A stretch of DNA of 64,000 nucleotides from CALLCD01 sp039817885 (GCA_039817885.1 JBCBUY010000004.1:1-64000), one strand, 5' to 3'; shown: positions 16,636 through 26,485, counted from the first letter of the stretch. Numbers and translations: made by a program. The notes: generated from the letters alone by a model not told the origin.

Positions 16636-18912
16636 ATGCAATCCCGTTCTCATCTTCGCATACCCGTCATAGCTGTTTGTCTGGCGATTGCCGGATGCAC
16701 AAACGCACCATCACCAGCACCGCAAACAAGCGGAATTCAGCCCAACCCGGACACATTCGATATGGATCGGGCACGGAATCAAATGGATGCGACCCTATTT
16801 GATAACCCGGCGCGGATATCGCCGGTTTGGTCCGAAACCGGTGACAGATTTGCCTATCTATACGGAGACGATGTCCGCGTCCGCAATGCAAGCAACGGCG
16901 AACTCATTTTAGAGATCACCGGGGAAAGCCTTGCGAATGAAGTGTCTGCACCTGCAGGCGAGCTGTCCATTGAGATCGAACCTGGCGCAGTGGATCTAAC
17001 CTTACAAGCCAGCGGCCAAGTATGGACGCGAACATTCTCAAAGGATGCCGTACCGCAACCCAAGGGGTCAGACGTCACGCCGCGAACGGTGCGAAAGATG
17101 TTTCCCATGAATGGATATGATCGACGGGAAAACCCATCTCCAAATGGCGCATGGCTTGCCAGTCTGGACGGTCCCAATTTGGCGGTTCGAAAGCCGGGCG
17201 AGAAAACTGTCCGCGCATTGACTGATGAGAGCGATGCACATGTCAGCTGGTTTCATGGGAACGATATCTGGGAGGACTCCGGCAATATCTGGAACCCGCA
17301 AGGCACACATTTCATCGCGCGGCGGCATGATGCGCGATCGACGCCTGGATTATTGTCTTTGGATTACCTCGGCAAATCGGAAACGCTGACCGATTTTCGC
17401 TATTGGGCACGTGCCGGTGACCCGTTACCGATCACAACGCTTTATGCCGTCGATCCCGTCAGCGGGGCGTTGACGCAACTCGGCGCACCAAGCGGACCGG
17501 ACGCATTTCTTTTCTTCATTGAATGGTCGCCGGATGGACAGAGCGTTCTTGCCATCCGCTATGCACGCGACCTTTCCGAACAGACGATTGTCAGCATCAA
17601 TGCAGCAAGCGGCGAGGAACGCGTCCTTCTTCAACGCAAGGAAGCAAGCGGCTGGGTGAAATGGCCAAGCGGGCCGCGTACAATTCGTCATTTGAACGAT
17701 GGTCGCTACCTGCTTCGCACGGATGAAAGCGGTTTCTTCAATTATCAAATCCTAAGTTCCGAAGGTGACTTGCTCTACCTTTTGACCAGCGCTCATTTAG
17801 ACGTCGGTGACATCATCGCTTTGGATGAGGAACGCGGTTGGCTCTACTATCTCGCCCCGGTCAGCAAAGCTCGGCCCTATGACCAGATCCCGCATCGTGT
17901 TCCATTGGCGGGAGGCTCTCCGGAACCATTGGCGGATATGCCAGGGACATACTCAGCCTGGCTCAGCCCCATGGGAGATCGTCTCATTTGGCGGCATTCT
18001 CATAGTACACGCGCGAGCCGCACAGAGCTTGTTGCAGCCGATGGAGAGTTGCTTTCCGTAATCGAAGAAACAGAAACACCCTCGGCCTTGCTCGGAGCAC
18101 CATTGCCCGAGGAGGCGACATTTGAGAGTTTTGACGGCACGCAGGTGCATGCCACAATTCTGAAACCAGCGGGCTTCGACCCGGGTATCTCCTATCCGGT
18201 CATCCACCGGGTTTATGGCGGCTTGCAAAGCCGCGTTCAGCGCCCAGGCTTCTGGCCCGAAGGCTTGGGGTGGCCGGGTTCAGAATATTATACGATGCTC
18301 AACTATCTCGCCGCTCAAGGGTTCGTTGTGGTTCTGATGGATCCTCCCGGCACACCTGGCCGGGGCCGCGCATACAATCTTGCACAATGGGGTGTCTGGC
18401 CTGGTAACACAGCGGATCACTATGCGGCTGGACTGCGTGCCCTTGCAGCTGATCGACCATGGATGGATCTCGGTCGCGTTGGCGTGGAGGGCAACAGTTG
18501 GGGCGGATACGTTGCGCTTCACACTGCTCTAGAACATCCTGATCTCTACCGGGCTGCAGCAATATCCGTTCCCGAAATCGATCTCCTGGACCATGTTCAT
18601 TGGATCGAATGGCAGCTTGGATCACCTGATAAGAACCCGGCTGCCTATGAAACTGGCGCGCTGCAAAAACGAATTGCTGATTTGGCATCAGACCTTCTCA
18701 TTGTCGCGGGCACATCAGACGCCAACGCACCCGTATCAAACACGATGAAACTGCTTGACGCGCTTGCAGAAACTGGAACGCCTTACGACTTGGTTCTATT
18801 CCCTGGAACAAATCACCCTCACCAGGGTCGTGGGGATCGTTATGCCTACGCGGCGGAGCGAATCCGGGCTTTCTTTGAAGATTCATTGGCGGAGACAGGA
18901 ACCAATCCATGA
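16636..18912 (+). CDS. S9 family peptidase lipoprotein (dipeptidyl peptidase IV-like)
   Basis: 758 aa. A lipobox with C21 (LAIAGC) predicts a lipoprotein facing the periplasm or surface. An eight-bladed DPP-IV-type propeller (residues ~60-500) is followed by the catalytic alpha/beta hydrolase domain: Ser ~620 in GNSWGG, Asp ~694 in GTSDANAP and His ~726 in GTNHPHQG. It should release dipeptides or cleave short peptides. First gene of a coupled operon: its stop overlaps the ATG of the MatB-like ligase (ATGA). It is controlled by the palindrome 11 bases upstream. Confidence 0.9.
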   Translation: MQSRSHLRIPVIAVCLAIAGCTNAPSPAPQTSGIQPNPDTFDMDRARNQMDATLFDNPARISPVWSETGDRFAYLYGDDVRVRNASNGELILEITGESLANEVSAPAGELSIEIEPGAVDLTLQASGQVWTRTFSKDAVPQPKGSDVTPRTVRKMFPMNGYDRRENPSPNGAWLASLDGPNLAVRKPGEKTVRALTDESDAHVSWFHGNDIWEDSGNIWNPQGTHFIARRHDARSTPGLLSLDYLGKSETLTDFRYWARAGDPLPITTLYAVDPVSGALTQLGAPSGPDAFLFFIEWSPDGQSVLAIRYARDLSEQTIVSINAASGEERVLLQRKEASGWVKWPSGPRTIRHLNDGRYLLRTDESGFFNYQILSSEGDLLYLLTSAHLDVGDIIALDEERGWLYYLAPVSKARPYDQIPHRVPLAGGSPEPLADMPGTYSAWLSPMGDRLIWRHSHSTRASRTELVAADGELLSVIEETETPSALLGAPLPEEATFESFDGTQVHATILKPAGFDPGISYPVIHRVYGGLQSRVQRPGFWPEGLGWPGSEYYTMLNYLAAQGFVVVLMDPPGTPGRGRAYNLAQWGVWPGNTADHYAAGLRALAADRPWMDLGRVGVEGNSWGGYVALHTALEHPDLYRAAAISVPEIDLLDHVHWIEWQLGSPDKNPAAYETGALQKRIADLASDLLIVAGTSDANAPVSNTMKLLDALAETGTPYDLVLFPGTNHPHQGRGDRYAYAAERIRAFFEDSLAETGTNP

Positions 18913-20393
18913 ACTCGGTTGCGGAGGTCTTTGAAAAGCACGCAAACGCGCAGCCGAGCGCACTTTGCGTTGCACCGCACGATAAGGCCAGCTGGAGCCG
19001 TCATGATGTCATGACCCGCGCCAAGCTCTTCGCTGACAGGCTGTACGCAGCCGGCGCAAGACCCGGTGAGCGGGTGACAGTTATTGTCGACAAATCACCT
19101 GAGGCTTTTGTTCTTTATCTTGCCTGCAATCTTGCCGGGTTTGTGTATCACCCAGCCAATAGCGGATACACGGACGCCGAAATCCAGTACCTGATCAATG
19201 ACGCGACTCCCAAAGTTGTCGTCTGTGCGCCAGAGCGCCATGCCACTTTCGACCAATTTGGCGACCATACAACGCTGACGCTTGACCAAGCCGGTCAAGG
19301 CAGTTTCATGGACGCGCCAACCGAGGGCACGCCAGATTACAAAGCCCAAGTGAATGACTGGGCCGCCCTCCTTTATACATCGGGAACAACCGGCAAACCT
19401 AAGGGAGCCATGCTCAGCCATGGCAATCTCTTATCCAACGCCCGGACCCTTGTTGACGCGTGGCAATTCACCGAGGCGGATCGACTGCTGCACATGCTGC
19501 CGATTTTCCATGCCCATGGACTCTTTGTGGCTGGCAATACCTGCCTCTGCGCAGGCGTAGCCATGCTTTTTGAACCATCGTTTGATCCCGACAGGTTCTT
19601 TGCCCGCATTGACGACGCAACAAGTTTTATGGGGGTGCCAACGCTCTACGGACGCTTGCTCAAAGATAATCGACTGAGCCCTGAGACGGTCGGGCACATG
19701 CGTCTTTTTACAAGCGGTTCTGCCCCCCTTGATGCGGTTGCATCCGATGCGTTTGAAACAGCAGCCGGCTCGTGCATTCTGGAACGCTATGGCATGACCG
19801 AAACGCTTATGCTCACCTCCAATCCTTATCAGGGCGAGCGCCGCGCAGGCACAGTTGGACCGCCCTTGCCAGGCGTGGAGCTGAGGATTCGAAAGGACGA
19901 TGGAACACTCGCCGCTGACCATGAGATCGGGATTGTCGAGGTTCGCGGACCGAATGTTTGTTCGGGCTACTTCAATCTTCCCGATAAAACCCGTGAAGCC
20001 TTTACCGATGACGGATACCTGATCACAGGGGACATCGGCGTCAGAAGTACAGATGGGTACATTACGCTTCAAGGACGCATGAGCGATATGATCATCTCTG
20101 GAGGATACAATGTGTATCCGCGAGAGGTTGAGAATACCCTCCTCGATATGCCTGAGATCGAGGAGGTGGCGGTTTTCGGCATACCACATCCAGACTTCGG
20201 CGAAGGTGTTGCTGCCGCTGTCGTCTCATCCGCCCCTTTTGAGGAAGCAGACCTTATCGCTCGAGCACGTCAGACACTCGCAGCCTACAAAACCCCTAAG
20301 AAAATCATCGCCTCCAGCAATCTGCCCAAAAACGCCATGGGCAAAATTGATCGCAAAGCCCTCAGAGCAAAGCATGGCAAGCTTTTCAACTGA
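18909..20393 (+). CDS. Malonyl-CoA synthetase-like AMP-forming ligase
   Basis: 494 aa, ANL superfamily. P-loop YTSGTTGKPKGA near 155-167, LPIFHAHGLF, and RYGMTETLMLTSNPYQGERR all resemble MatB, which joins malonate or methylmalonate to CoA. The C-terminal hinge GRMSDMIISGGYNVYP and the acyl-transfer lysine in KNAMGKIDRK are intact. Homology supports a small dicarboxylate or short acid; specificity is not proved. It overlaps the peptidase by 4 bases and the following hydrolase by 20, so expression is coupled. Confidence 0.82.
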   Translation: MNSVAEVFEKHANAQPSALCVAPHDKASWSRHDVMTRAKLFADRLYAAGARPGERVTVIVDKSPEAFVLYLACNLAGFVYHPANSGYTDAEIQYLINDATPKVVVCAPERHATFDQFGDHTTLTLDQAGQGSFMDAPTEGTPDYKAQVNDWAALLYTSGTTGKPKGAMLSHGNLLSNARTLVDAWQFTEADRLLHMLPIFHAHGLFVAGNTCLCAGVAMLFEPSFDPDRFFARIDDATSFMGVPTLYGRLLKDNRLSPETVGHMRLFTSGSAPLDAVASDAFETAAGSCILERYGMTETLMLTSNPYQGERRAGTVGPPLPGVELRIRKDDGTLAADHEIGIVEVRGPNVCSGYFNLPDKTREAFTDDGYLITGDIGVRSTDGYITLQGRMSDMIISGGYNVYPREVENTLLDMPEIEEVAVFGIPHPDFGEGVAAAVVSSAPFEEADLIARARQTLAAYKTPKKIIASSNLPKNAMGKIDRKALRAKHGKLFN

Positions 20394-21726
20394 ACTCGGG
20401 ATAGGTCCGTCAGCCCTTTCGAAGATGCTGTCGAATGTTGCAGAGCGACGGCAAATCCCGGGTGCGCAACTTTGCCTCGCCCGCGGCGAGCACATTATGT
20501 TGGCAACCGCAGGTACGGCAAATACGGCCACAGGCGCGCCTGTCACCGCCAATACCCGCTTTCAGCTTGGCTCTACAACCAAGCCGATGCTTGCTTTTAT
20601 AACGCACCAATTGGCCAACGAAGGTCTCATCGATCTTGATGCCCCACTACCCTCTTTTCTCGACGGAGACCCAATTGCAGGCTGGATGGCCGATCGCGGC
20701 ATCACAGCCAATATGCTCCTATCCCACCAAAGCGGCTTATGTGGCGATGCATTTCTCGATCTTGGAGATACCCAAGCTGCCGAACTAGATCTTGTTCGCA
20801 AGGCCGCTACGTTTCCAATGCTGCACGCGCCCGGCGAGGACACCTCATATTGCAATCTTGGCTATGTGCTGCTCGGCTATGTATTGTCGCGGCTCACTGA
20901 GACGACTTGGCCAGATCTTCTACGCCGTCTGATCACACAGCCATTGGGCTCCGATACGCTTGATCCGTGGCCGGCCCCCAACGCGAAGGAAACCGTCTCA
21001 GGTCATATCGGCGGCACCCCTGCAAGCCGCAACGACCTGCCTGCGTCCAATGGCGCTGCAGGCACGACACTGATCGGCACCGCCAAAGATCTTTGCGTGT
21101 TTGGCACATGGCTTCTCAACAGCCTGAAGGGCCGTGGCCCGCTCAACTCCGACGCGGCAATTGCCATGTCCAGCCTCGCAGCACCCATCGCTCCAAACGA
21201 ACGCGGTCTTGGGTTCGGACGTGGACTGATGATATATCAGGAAGGTCAGAACACGGTTTTTGGACATGATGGCCTCACCGTTGGGCAGCAGGCCTTCCTA
21301 CGGCTTTTCCCACGAACGGACATATCCCTCGCATTCCTTGGAAATGGCGGTGATATGCGATCGGCAGCAGCAGATTTGTTCGCCGCCCTCGCCCATGAGA
21401 CCGGCACCGAAATACCGCCGCCAACATATCCCAGTGCCTCAGAACCAAAGCTTCAATCTCGCCGCTATGACCGCTTGAGTGCATCCCTTCTTATCGAGGC
21501 GACAGGCGACGGGCCGTCTCTTTCGATACGGAACCACGAAGCCTGGGCAGCAGACGTCTATGGGCCATGTGAGGGGCCGTTTGATATCACCGAGCATCCA
21601 ATGATGGGGACTTGTATTCACAAGCCTGGGTCGGACCTGCCACTTGGCCTCCATCTTACAGACTCCGCCGCCTATCTGGGTATGCGCCGCTACAATCTCG
21701 CCGAAAGCCATCGCGATGAAAGTTAG
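20374..21726 (+). CDS. Beta-lactamase-fold serine hydrolase (class C type)
   Basis: 450 aa from ATG 20374, inside the end of the ligase gene. SxxK motif S67-T-T-K70, YxN motif Y159-C-N161 and a late HxG (GHDGLT) give the full catalytic set of the class C beta-lactamase/DD-peptidase/esterase family. No clear signal peptide, so it is probably cytoplasmic and acts as an esterase or amidase/peptidase rather than as an antibiotic-resistance enzyme. Third gene of the GntR-controlled operon; overlaps the next gene by 11 bases. Confidence 0.85.
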   Translation: MASFSTELGIGPSALSKMLSNVAERRQIPGAQLCLARGEHIMLATAGTANTATGAPVTANTRFQLGSTTKPMLAFITHQLANEGLIDLDAPLPSFLDGDPIAGWMADRGITANMLLSHQSGLCGDAFLDLGDTQAAELDLVRKAATFPMLHAPGEDTSYCNLGYVLLGYVLSRLTETTWPDLLRRLITQPLGSDTLDPWPAPNAKETVSGHIGGTPASRNDLPASNGAAGTTLIGTAKDLCVFGTWLLNSLKGRGPLNSDAAIAMSSLAAPIAPNERGLGFGRGLMIYQEGQNTVFGHDGLTVGQQAFLRLFPRTDISLAFLGNGGDMRSAAADLFAALAHETGTEIPPPTYPSASEPKLQSRRYDRLSASLLIEATGDGPSLSIRNHEAWAADVYGPCEGPFDITEHPMMGTCIHKPGSDLPLGLHLTDSAAYLGMRRYNLAESHRDES

Positions 21727-23038
21727 GTGCGCGGCACAAGATGGCCCACTGTTCGAACCGGTCGGTGTTGTGGTCTCAGACCTGCAGCCCTTTGAACCGA
21801 TCACACTCAGCCTGAGCTTTCGGGACGACGGAGGCGTTTTATGGGCGTCACGCGCGACGTTTGCAGCGGACCATAACGGCGAGGTCTCGACCGATACGCA
21901 CCCGGCGCAATCCGGCACCTATTCTGGCGTTGATCCCCATGGCCTTTTCTGGAGCGCTTATCCGACCAACCACGAAACATTACTTCAGGACGTTCTGAAT
22001 GGCGCACCGGGAACCCTCGCACCCGCGATTGAGCCGCTCGCCCCTTATTGCTGGCATCTCACGATCACAACAAGCTCAGGCAGCACAACACCGCTCACGA
22101 TCGCACGCCGGCGCAAGCTGACCTCAACGCGAGAATTGCGCCCGCCCTCGCCCATGCAAGGATTGCTGTTTGAACCAGATGTTCCGAATGGCGCATCCGT
22201 TGTCGTGCTTGGCGGATCTGAAGGCGGCGTTTTTCCTGCCAGAGCTGCTTTGCTGACCGCATCAGGATTTCGCACGCTCGCTTTGGCGTATTTTCAGCAC
22301 GACGGGCTCCCGGATATTGATCGGAATCTGCCTTTGGAATATTTCCACAGCGCTTTGCAATGGCTGAAATCAACCTCCACTGGGCGCATAGGTCTTATCG
22401 GTGTCTCACGCGGCTCTGAAGCCGCTCAGCTGACGGCACTGCAATGGCCCGAACTGGTCGATGCGCTTATTCTCTGGGTGCCAAGTCATATGGTCAATTG
22501 CGGCCTTGACCTTGCGGGCGGATCTGATTTTCGAACAGAACACTCTGCAATGTGGACCCTCTCAGAGACACCCATCAAAGGCGTGAACTTTCTTGAGGAA
22601 GATCTTCAGAATACTGAGATAAGCGATCACGACTTCCGAACCCTAAATGGCCGTCGATATGCCGATGAGTTCGAACGCGCCTGGCAAGCTGCATTGGACG
22701 AGCGACGCATTCCTATCGAGAACTATAAAGGACCTGTTTTATCCATTGCCGGCACCGAGGATGCGCTATGGCCGTCGGCACTCGGAGCAGAAGAAATTAC
22801 CTCTGCGCGCACTCCACAAACGGGTCCACGTCACCTCGCAATCTATGACAATGCTGGCCATCTGATCGGCACGCCGAATGAACCACGCCCATTTCCATGG
22901 CTTATGCACTGGCATGGCGGATACATGGGCATCGATAACGGCTTCTGCGCTTATGGCGGCACCCGCGAAGGAGCCGCGCTCGCTGCGCGCCAATCCTGGA
23001 AGAAACAAACAGACTTTTTGCGCAAGTATTTGACGTAA
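21716..23038 (+). CDS. Acyl-CoA thioester hydrolase / BAAT family protein
   Basis: 440 aa from ATG 21716. An N-terminal immunoglobulin-like domain (residues ~15-135) is followed by an alpha/beta hydrolase with the nucleophile at S231 in GVSRGSE. The oxyanion motif LGGSEGG and the late Asp (AGTEDALWP) and His (NAGHLIG) are present. This is the layout of bile acid-CoA:amino acid N-acyltransferases and acyl-CoA thioesterases. BAAT enzymes usually have Cys as nucleophile and thioesterases Ser, so thioesterase activity is favoured. Last gene before the second palindrome. Confidence 0.85.
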   Translation: MKVRCAAQDGPLFEPVGVVVSDLQPFEPITLSLSFRDDGGVLWASRATFAADHNGEVSTDTHPAQSGTYSGVDPHGLFWSAYPTNHETLLQDVLNGAPGTLAPAIEPLAPYCWHLTITTSSGSTTPLTIARRRKLTSTRELRPPSPMQGLLFEPDVPNGASVVVLGGSEGGVFPARAALLTASGFRTLALAYFQHDGLPDIDRNLPLEYFHSALQWLKSTSTGRIGLIGVSRGSEAAQLTALQWPELVDALILWVPSHMVNCGLDLAGGSDFRTEHSAMWTLSETPIKGVNFLEEDLQNTEISDHDFRTLNGRRYADEFERAWQAALDERRIPIENYKGPVLSIAGTEDALWPSALGAEEITSARTPQTGPRHLAIYDNAGHLIGTPNEPRPFPWLMHWHGGYMGIDNGFCAYGGTREGAALAARQSWKKQTDFLRKYLT

Positions 23039-23069
23039 CGCATTGCCGGGTAGGCCTGTATGACCTATT

Positions 23070-23087
23070 CAAAGTGTATACACTTGG
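23070..23087. promoter_or_regulatory. Predicted GntR operator, site 2
   Basis: CAAAGTGTATACACTTGG, with a perfect 14-bp core (23072-23085) shared with the sites at 16601 and 26486. It ends just before the GGAG ribosome site of the crotonase gene at 23096, so it would control the crotonase/CoA-transferase unit separately from the upstream operon. Confidence 0.8.
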
Positions 23088-23095
23088 AGTCAGGA

Positions 23096-23872
23096 ATGAG
23101 TGGAAAAGTAGATCTTACAATTGACGCAGGCGTTGCTGAGATAGTCCTCAATCAGCCGGACAAGCTGAACGCAATGACCCGGTCAATGTGGATTGCCTTT
23201 TCTGAAGCTTGGGAGCGAATTGGCGCTGACGATAACGTTCGCTGTGTGCTTCTCCGCGGTGAGGGGCGTGGGTTCTGTCCTGGAAATGACATTGGTGAAT
23301 TTGAATCTGAACGCTCCAACGAAGCAAAGGCGCGCGCGCTTTCAGATATCATGAACCGTGGACGGACGGCCATGCTCGCCTGCCCCCATCCGATTGTGGC
23401 GAGGATCCAGGGGCCTTGCATTGGCGGCGGCCTCGAAATAGCTGCCATGGCCGATATTCGAATAGCATCCGACAAAGCGACGTTTGGGGCTCCGCTCAAC
23501 AAGATAGGCCTTAGCATGGCCTATGAGGAAATGCTGCCCATATGGAAACTTTGTGGCCGCACCCAAATGTACGAATTCCTCGTCGAAGGCCGCATCATTG
23601 ATGCGAAAGCAGCATATCTTCGCGGCCTCGTAAATCGCGTCGTAGCGCCGGATGCGCTCATTGCCGAAACCGATGAAACGATTTCAACCATCATCGATGG
23701 ACCACCACTCGTGCACCGCTGGCATAAGAAATTCCTCAACCGCCTTGAAGACCCGGCTCCCCTTACAAAAGCCGATCATGACGACCACTATCTCGCTTTT
23801 GAAACGGAAGACTATGAACGAGGCTACAAGGCATTCCTAAGCAAAACAAAGCCCGACTTCGTTGGCCGATGA
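23096..23872 (+). CDS. Crotonase-superfamily protein with one catalytic Glu replaced
   Basis: 258 aa from ATG 23096, with GGAG seven bases upstream; the longer frame from 23060 would translate the operator. Oxyanion-hole segments GRGFCPGNDI (residues 58-66) and IQGPCIGGGLEIA (104-116) are standard. At the position of rat crotonase Glu144 (FGxPE) it has FGAPLNKIG, so residue 134 is Leu; the Glu164 equivalent, E160, is kept. A plain hydratase is therefore doubtful, and an isomerase, hydrolase or carnitine/racemisation-type activity is possible. Co-transcribed with the CoA-transferase 12 bases on. Confidence 0.85.
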   Translation: MSGKVDLTIDAGVAEIVLNQPDKLNAMTRSMWIAFSEAWERIGADDNVRCVLLRGEGRGFCPGNDIGEFESERSNEAKARALSDIMNRGRTAMLACPHPIVARIQGPCIGGGLEIAAMADIRIASDKATFGAPLNKIGLSMAYEEMLPIWKLCGRTQMYEFLVEGRIIDAKAAYLRGLVNRVVAPDALIAETDETISTIIDGPPLVHRWHKKFLNRLEDPAPLTKADHDDHYLAFETEDYERGYKAFLSKTKPDFVGR

Positions 23873-23884
23873 GTGAAAGTAACC

Positions 23885-25102
23885 ATGTCAAAAACCGGAC
23901 CACTCAAAGGGCTTAAAGTCATTGAACTGGCGCATGTCATGGCAGGGCCCGCCTGTGGACGCATGCTGGCTGACCTGGGCGCAGATGTGATCAAGCTGGA
24001 ACGTCCGGGTGGAGAGGATTCCCGTCATATGGCTCCGCCCTATCTTGGCACGGATTCAGCAGCTTATGTGATGATGAACCGAGGCAAACGGGACATCTGC
24101 GTCGACCTGAAAAACGCTACAGGAAAACAACTCTTTCTCGACATAGTTGCAGATGCAGACATACTGATTGAAAACTTCCGTAAAGGCACAATGGAGCGGC
24201 TTGGCCTCGGATATGACGCGCTGCACCGCCACAACCCTAAACTCATCTATTGCGAAATTTCCGGATACGGACGTACGGGTCCAATGGCCGAAGAAGGCGG
24301 GTTTGACCTGATGGCGCAAGCCATGTCGGGACTGATGAGTTTCACCGGCGAGGGCCCCGGTCGTCCACCGGTCAAAGTTGGAGCCCCCGTGGCAGACATT
24401 GGCGCTGGGCTGCTCGCCACAATTGGAGTTCTTGCAGCGTTGCAAGAACGCGATCAATCCGGCTTAGGACAGAAAGTCGATACGTCTTTGTTTGAAGCCG
24501 CATTGTTTCAAACGCTTTGGCAATCGGCCATCTTTCTTGCAAGCGGTGATGTTCCAGAAGCTATGGGCTCGGCACACCCTTTGGATGGGCCTTATCAGGC
24601 TTTCAAAACGTCTGATGATTGGATTGTGATCGGAGCAGCGAACCAAGCAAATTGGCTCCGTCTCCTGACTGTTTTGGAGGCCAAACATCTCGGCGAAGAT
24701 CCGCGATTTAAAGACAATCCCTCCCGGATGCGAAACCTGGACGCACTGGTTCAGGAACTCAACACTCTTCTTGAAAAGATCGATGCTGCGACTTGGCTGA
24801 ACCGCCTGGCCGAAGGGGGTGTGCCGGCAGCGCCAATCCTCAGCATGGACAGTGTTTTGAAGCATCCGCAAACCCTGGCCCGCGACATGGTTGTCGACGT
24901 TGATCATGCTGAACTTGGATCAACCAGAACCCTGGGCTTGCCCATCAAGTTCTCGCGTACACCAGGCAAGGTCAGCGACAGCTCATCTCCCCGCCTCGGT
25001 GAGCATGCCAGAGAGATTTTAGAAGAGGCCGGATGGACAGCTGAAGACATAGATCGTGCTTTCACCGAAGGTGCTTTATCGAAAAGCCAAAGCCTCGATT
25101 AG
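23885..25102 (+). CDS. CaiB/BaiF family (class III) CoA-transferase
   Basis: 405 aa from ATG 23885 (a GTG at 23873 is possible). Family features: N-terminal LKGLKVIELAHVMAGP, the catalytic aspartate D141 in GGFDLMAQA, SGYGRTGP and VDTSLFEAAL. These enzymes move CoA between carboxylic acids through an aspartyl-CoA thioester, or act as acyl-CoA racemases. With the adjacent crotonase it suggests CoA activation and processing of one acid. The stop overlaps the convergent GntR gene by 4 bases. Confidence 0.92.
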   Translation: MSKTGPLKGLKVIELAHVMAGPACGRMLADLGADVIKLERPGGEDSRHMAPPYLGTDSAAYVMMNRGKRDICVDLKNATGKQLFLDIVADADILIENFRKGTMERLGLGYDALHRHNPKLIYCEISGYGRTGPMAEEGGFDLMAQAMSGLMSFTGEGPGRPPVKVGAPVADIGAGLLATIGVLAALQERDQSGLGQKVDTSLFEAALFQTLWQSAIFLASGDVPEAMGSAHPLDGPYQAFKTSDDWIVIGAANQANWLRLLTVLEAKHLGEDPRFKDNPSRMRNLDALVQELNTLLEKIDAATWLNRLAEGGVPAAPILSMDSVLKHPQTLARDMVVDVDHAELGSTRTLGLPIKFSRTPGKVSDSSSPRLGEHAREILEEAGWTAEDIDRAFTEGALSKSQSLD

Positions 25103-25806
25103 GTCGTCAGCTTGCGGAGCAGGTCGAGCGCATTGCCACGAACTTCACCGCTATGATCTCGCATCTTTTTAGCCGCAGCTTCGCCGTCACCTCGCAAGAT
25201 GGCCTCAAGCACAGCTGAATGCTCTTTAAAGGATTGCGGTGATCTATGCTCCTTGCCCAGCTGTTTTCGCCGATAGGCCAGTAGTCGATCATATGTCGTA
25301 TTTGCAAGCTCAGCGAGCGCCGTGTTCTGGGTCGCCGCGAATATCTGTCGGTGAAATCCGGAAGACACTTCAAAATAGCGCTCGGCATCCTTCGGGGATT
25401 TGGCCAAAGGCTCATAATCAGCGTGCAAGGCCATGAGCTGCGCTTTTTGCTCGGGCGTTATTCGTTCTGCTGCAAGCCGTGCACAGACAGATTCGAGCTC
25501 CGCCATAAGCTCAAACATCTCAAGCAGATTTTGTAGGGAGATGCGCGCCACAAATGCGCCTTTGCGCGGAACAATCTCGACCAGGCTCTGGGCCTCCAAC
25601 TGCCGTATCGCTTCTCTGATAGGGGTCCTGGAGGCGCTAAAGCGCTCACCCAAAACCAATTCATTCAGATGGTCGCCGGGTCTTAACAGGCCAGATAGAA
25701 TCTCTTCCTCCAGCACCAGACGAATCTCAGCTGATCGCGTGGGCTCCGGCGCGACACCCTCATCGCCGTCAAGTGTTCTTTGCCTACGTAGTATTTTCGC
25801 CGCCAC
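25099..25806 (-). CDS. GntR family transcriptional regulator, FadR/FCD subfamily
   Basis: 235 aa from GTG 25806 (AGGA upstream); a TTG at 25836 would give a longer version. Winged-helix N-terminus with the GntR signature GERFSASRTPIREAIRQLE, and a C-terminal all-helical FCD ligand domain with its His/Asp metal-site elements (FHRQIF, HSAVLEAILRGD). It probably binds the three palindromes at 16601, 23070 and 26486 and is released by an acid or acyl-CoA. It is transcribed after the VOC gene, whose upstream region holds site 3, so autoregulation is likely. Confidence 0.92.
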   Translation of the reverse strand: MAAKILRRQRTLDGDEGVAPEPTRSAEIRLVLEEEILSGLLRPGDHLNELVLGERFSASRTPIREAIRQLEAQSLVEIVPRKGAFVARISLQNLLEMFELMAELESVCARLAAERITPEQKAQLMALHADYEPLAKSPKDAERYFEVSSGFHRQIFAATQNTALAELANTTYDRLLAYRRKQLGKEHRSPQSFKEHSAVLEAILRGDGEAAAKKMRDHSGEVRGNALDLLRKLTT

Positions 25807-26470
25807 GGAGTTCGTCCTCGCCAGCTGTAAGACCAAATTGCCGTCCCGCGCTTGCGGATGCGGCCCTGCTCGCCACGCTCAAAACCAAATCATGAGTATC
25901 GCCATAAACCACAGACGCGTTTAGGCCAAGTTGGTGAAAAGCTTCTGAAAGCTGCTCAGGGACAGGGCTTTGGAAGATAGGGTCTGCAATCTTCAGCTCG
26001 GGTGCCAGGCGGGTTGATGGGTGGGGAGCATCTCCCCAATCAATGAAAAACGGCAGAATGGGAAAATCAGCATGGCTGATGAATAAGAGCTGCCAGCTAA
26101 TATATGTTCCATCGCCGAGCTCACGACTCATGGACTGAACACCAGAACTCTGCATACCGATCTCCCGGGCGCGCACGCAAAGCTCGGTGAGTGCGTTGCT
26201 GCGGTACGCGACAAGACACGCCGTTAGATCACGCTGACGACCCGCCTGCTCAAGCATAGGCCCTTTTGCGGATTGCTCCGGATCCTTCCCAATCAGCTCA
26301 ACATATTGACCGTCTTTGGCACCGACGAGGCGATTCCAAGTGCCCTGCCCCTCATGCCGACCACCAGGAGCGATCTGAACAGACATGAGCTTTGAAAAAT
26401 GCTCCGCACTCTCCTCCAAGGAGGCACACCAAAAACCAATATGGTCCAGCGCAAGGTTTGAATTTCGCAT
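25784..26470 (-). CDS. VOC/glyoxalase-like domain protein
   Basis: 228 aa from ATG 26470; the longer frame would run through the operator. The N-terminal LDHIGFWCASLEESAEHF and later FIDWGDAPHPS fit the glyoxalase-like (PF13468) branch of the vicinal-oxygen-chelate fold. Reaction unknown; such proteins are often dioxygenases, isomerases or binding proteins. Its 3' end overlaps the GntR start by 23 bases. It starts 16 bases from site 3 and is divergent from the quinone oxidoreductase. Confidence 0.8.
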   Translation of the reverse strand: MRNSNLALDHIGFWCASLEESAEHFSKLMSVQIAPGGRHEGQGTWNRLVGAKDGQYVELIGKDPEQSAKGPMLEQAGRQRDLTACLVAYRSNALTELCVRAREIGMQSSGVQSMSRELGDGTYISWQLLFISHADFPILPFFIDWGDAPHPSTRLAPELKIADPIFQSPVPEQLSEAFHQLGLNASVVYGDTHDLVLSVASRAASASAGRQFGLTAGEDELRGGENTT

Positions 26471-26485
26471 TGCCTTTTTCCAAGC

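Noticed and set aside
19431..20189. A 252-codon minus-strand open frame
   Set aside because: Antisense to the MatB-like ligase, with no recognisable motif or ribosome site.
20374..21726. Antibiotic-resistance beta-lactamase
   Set aside because: Although SxxK, YxN and HxG are present, there is no signal peptide and it is embedded in a CoA-catabolic operon; esterase or amidase is more likely.
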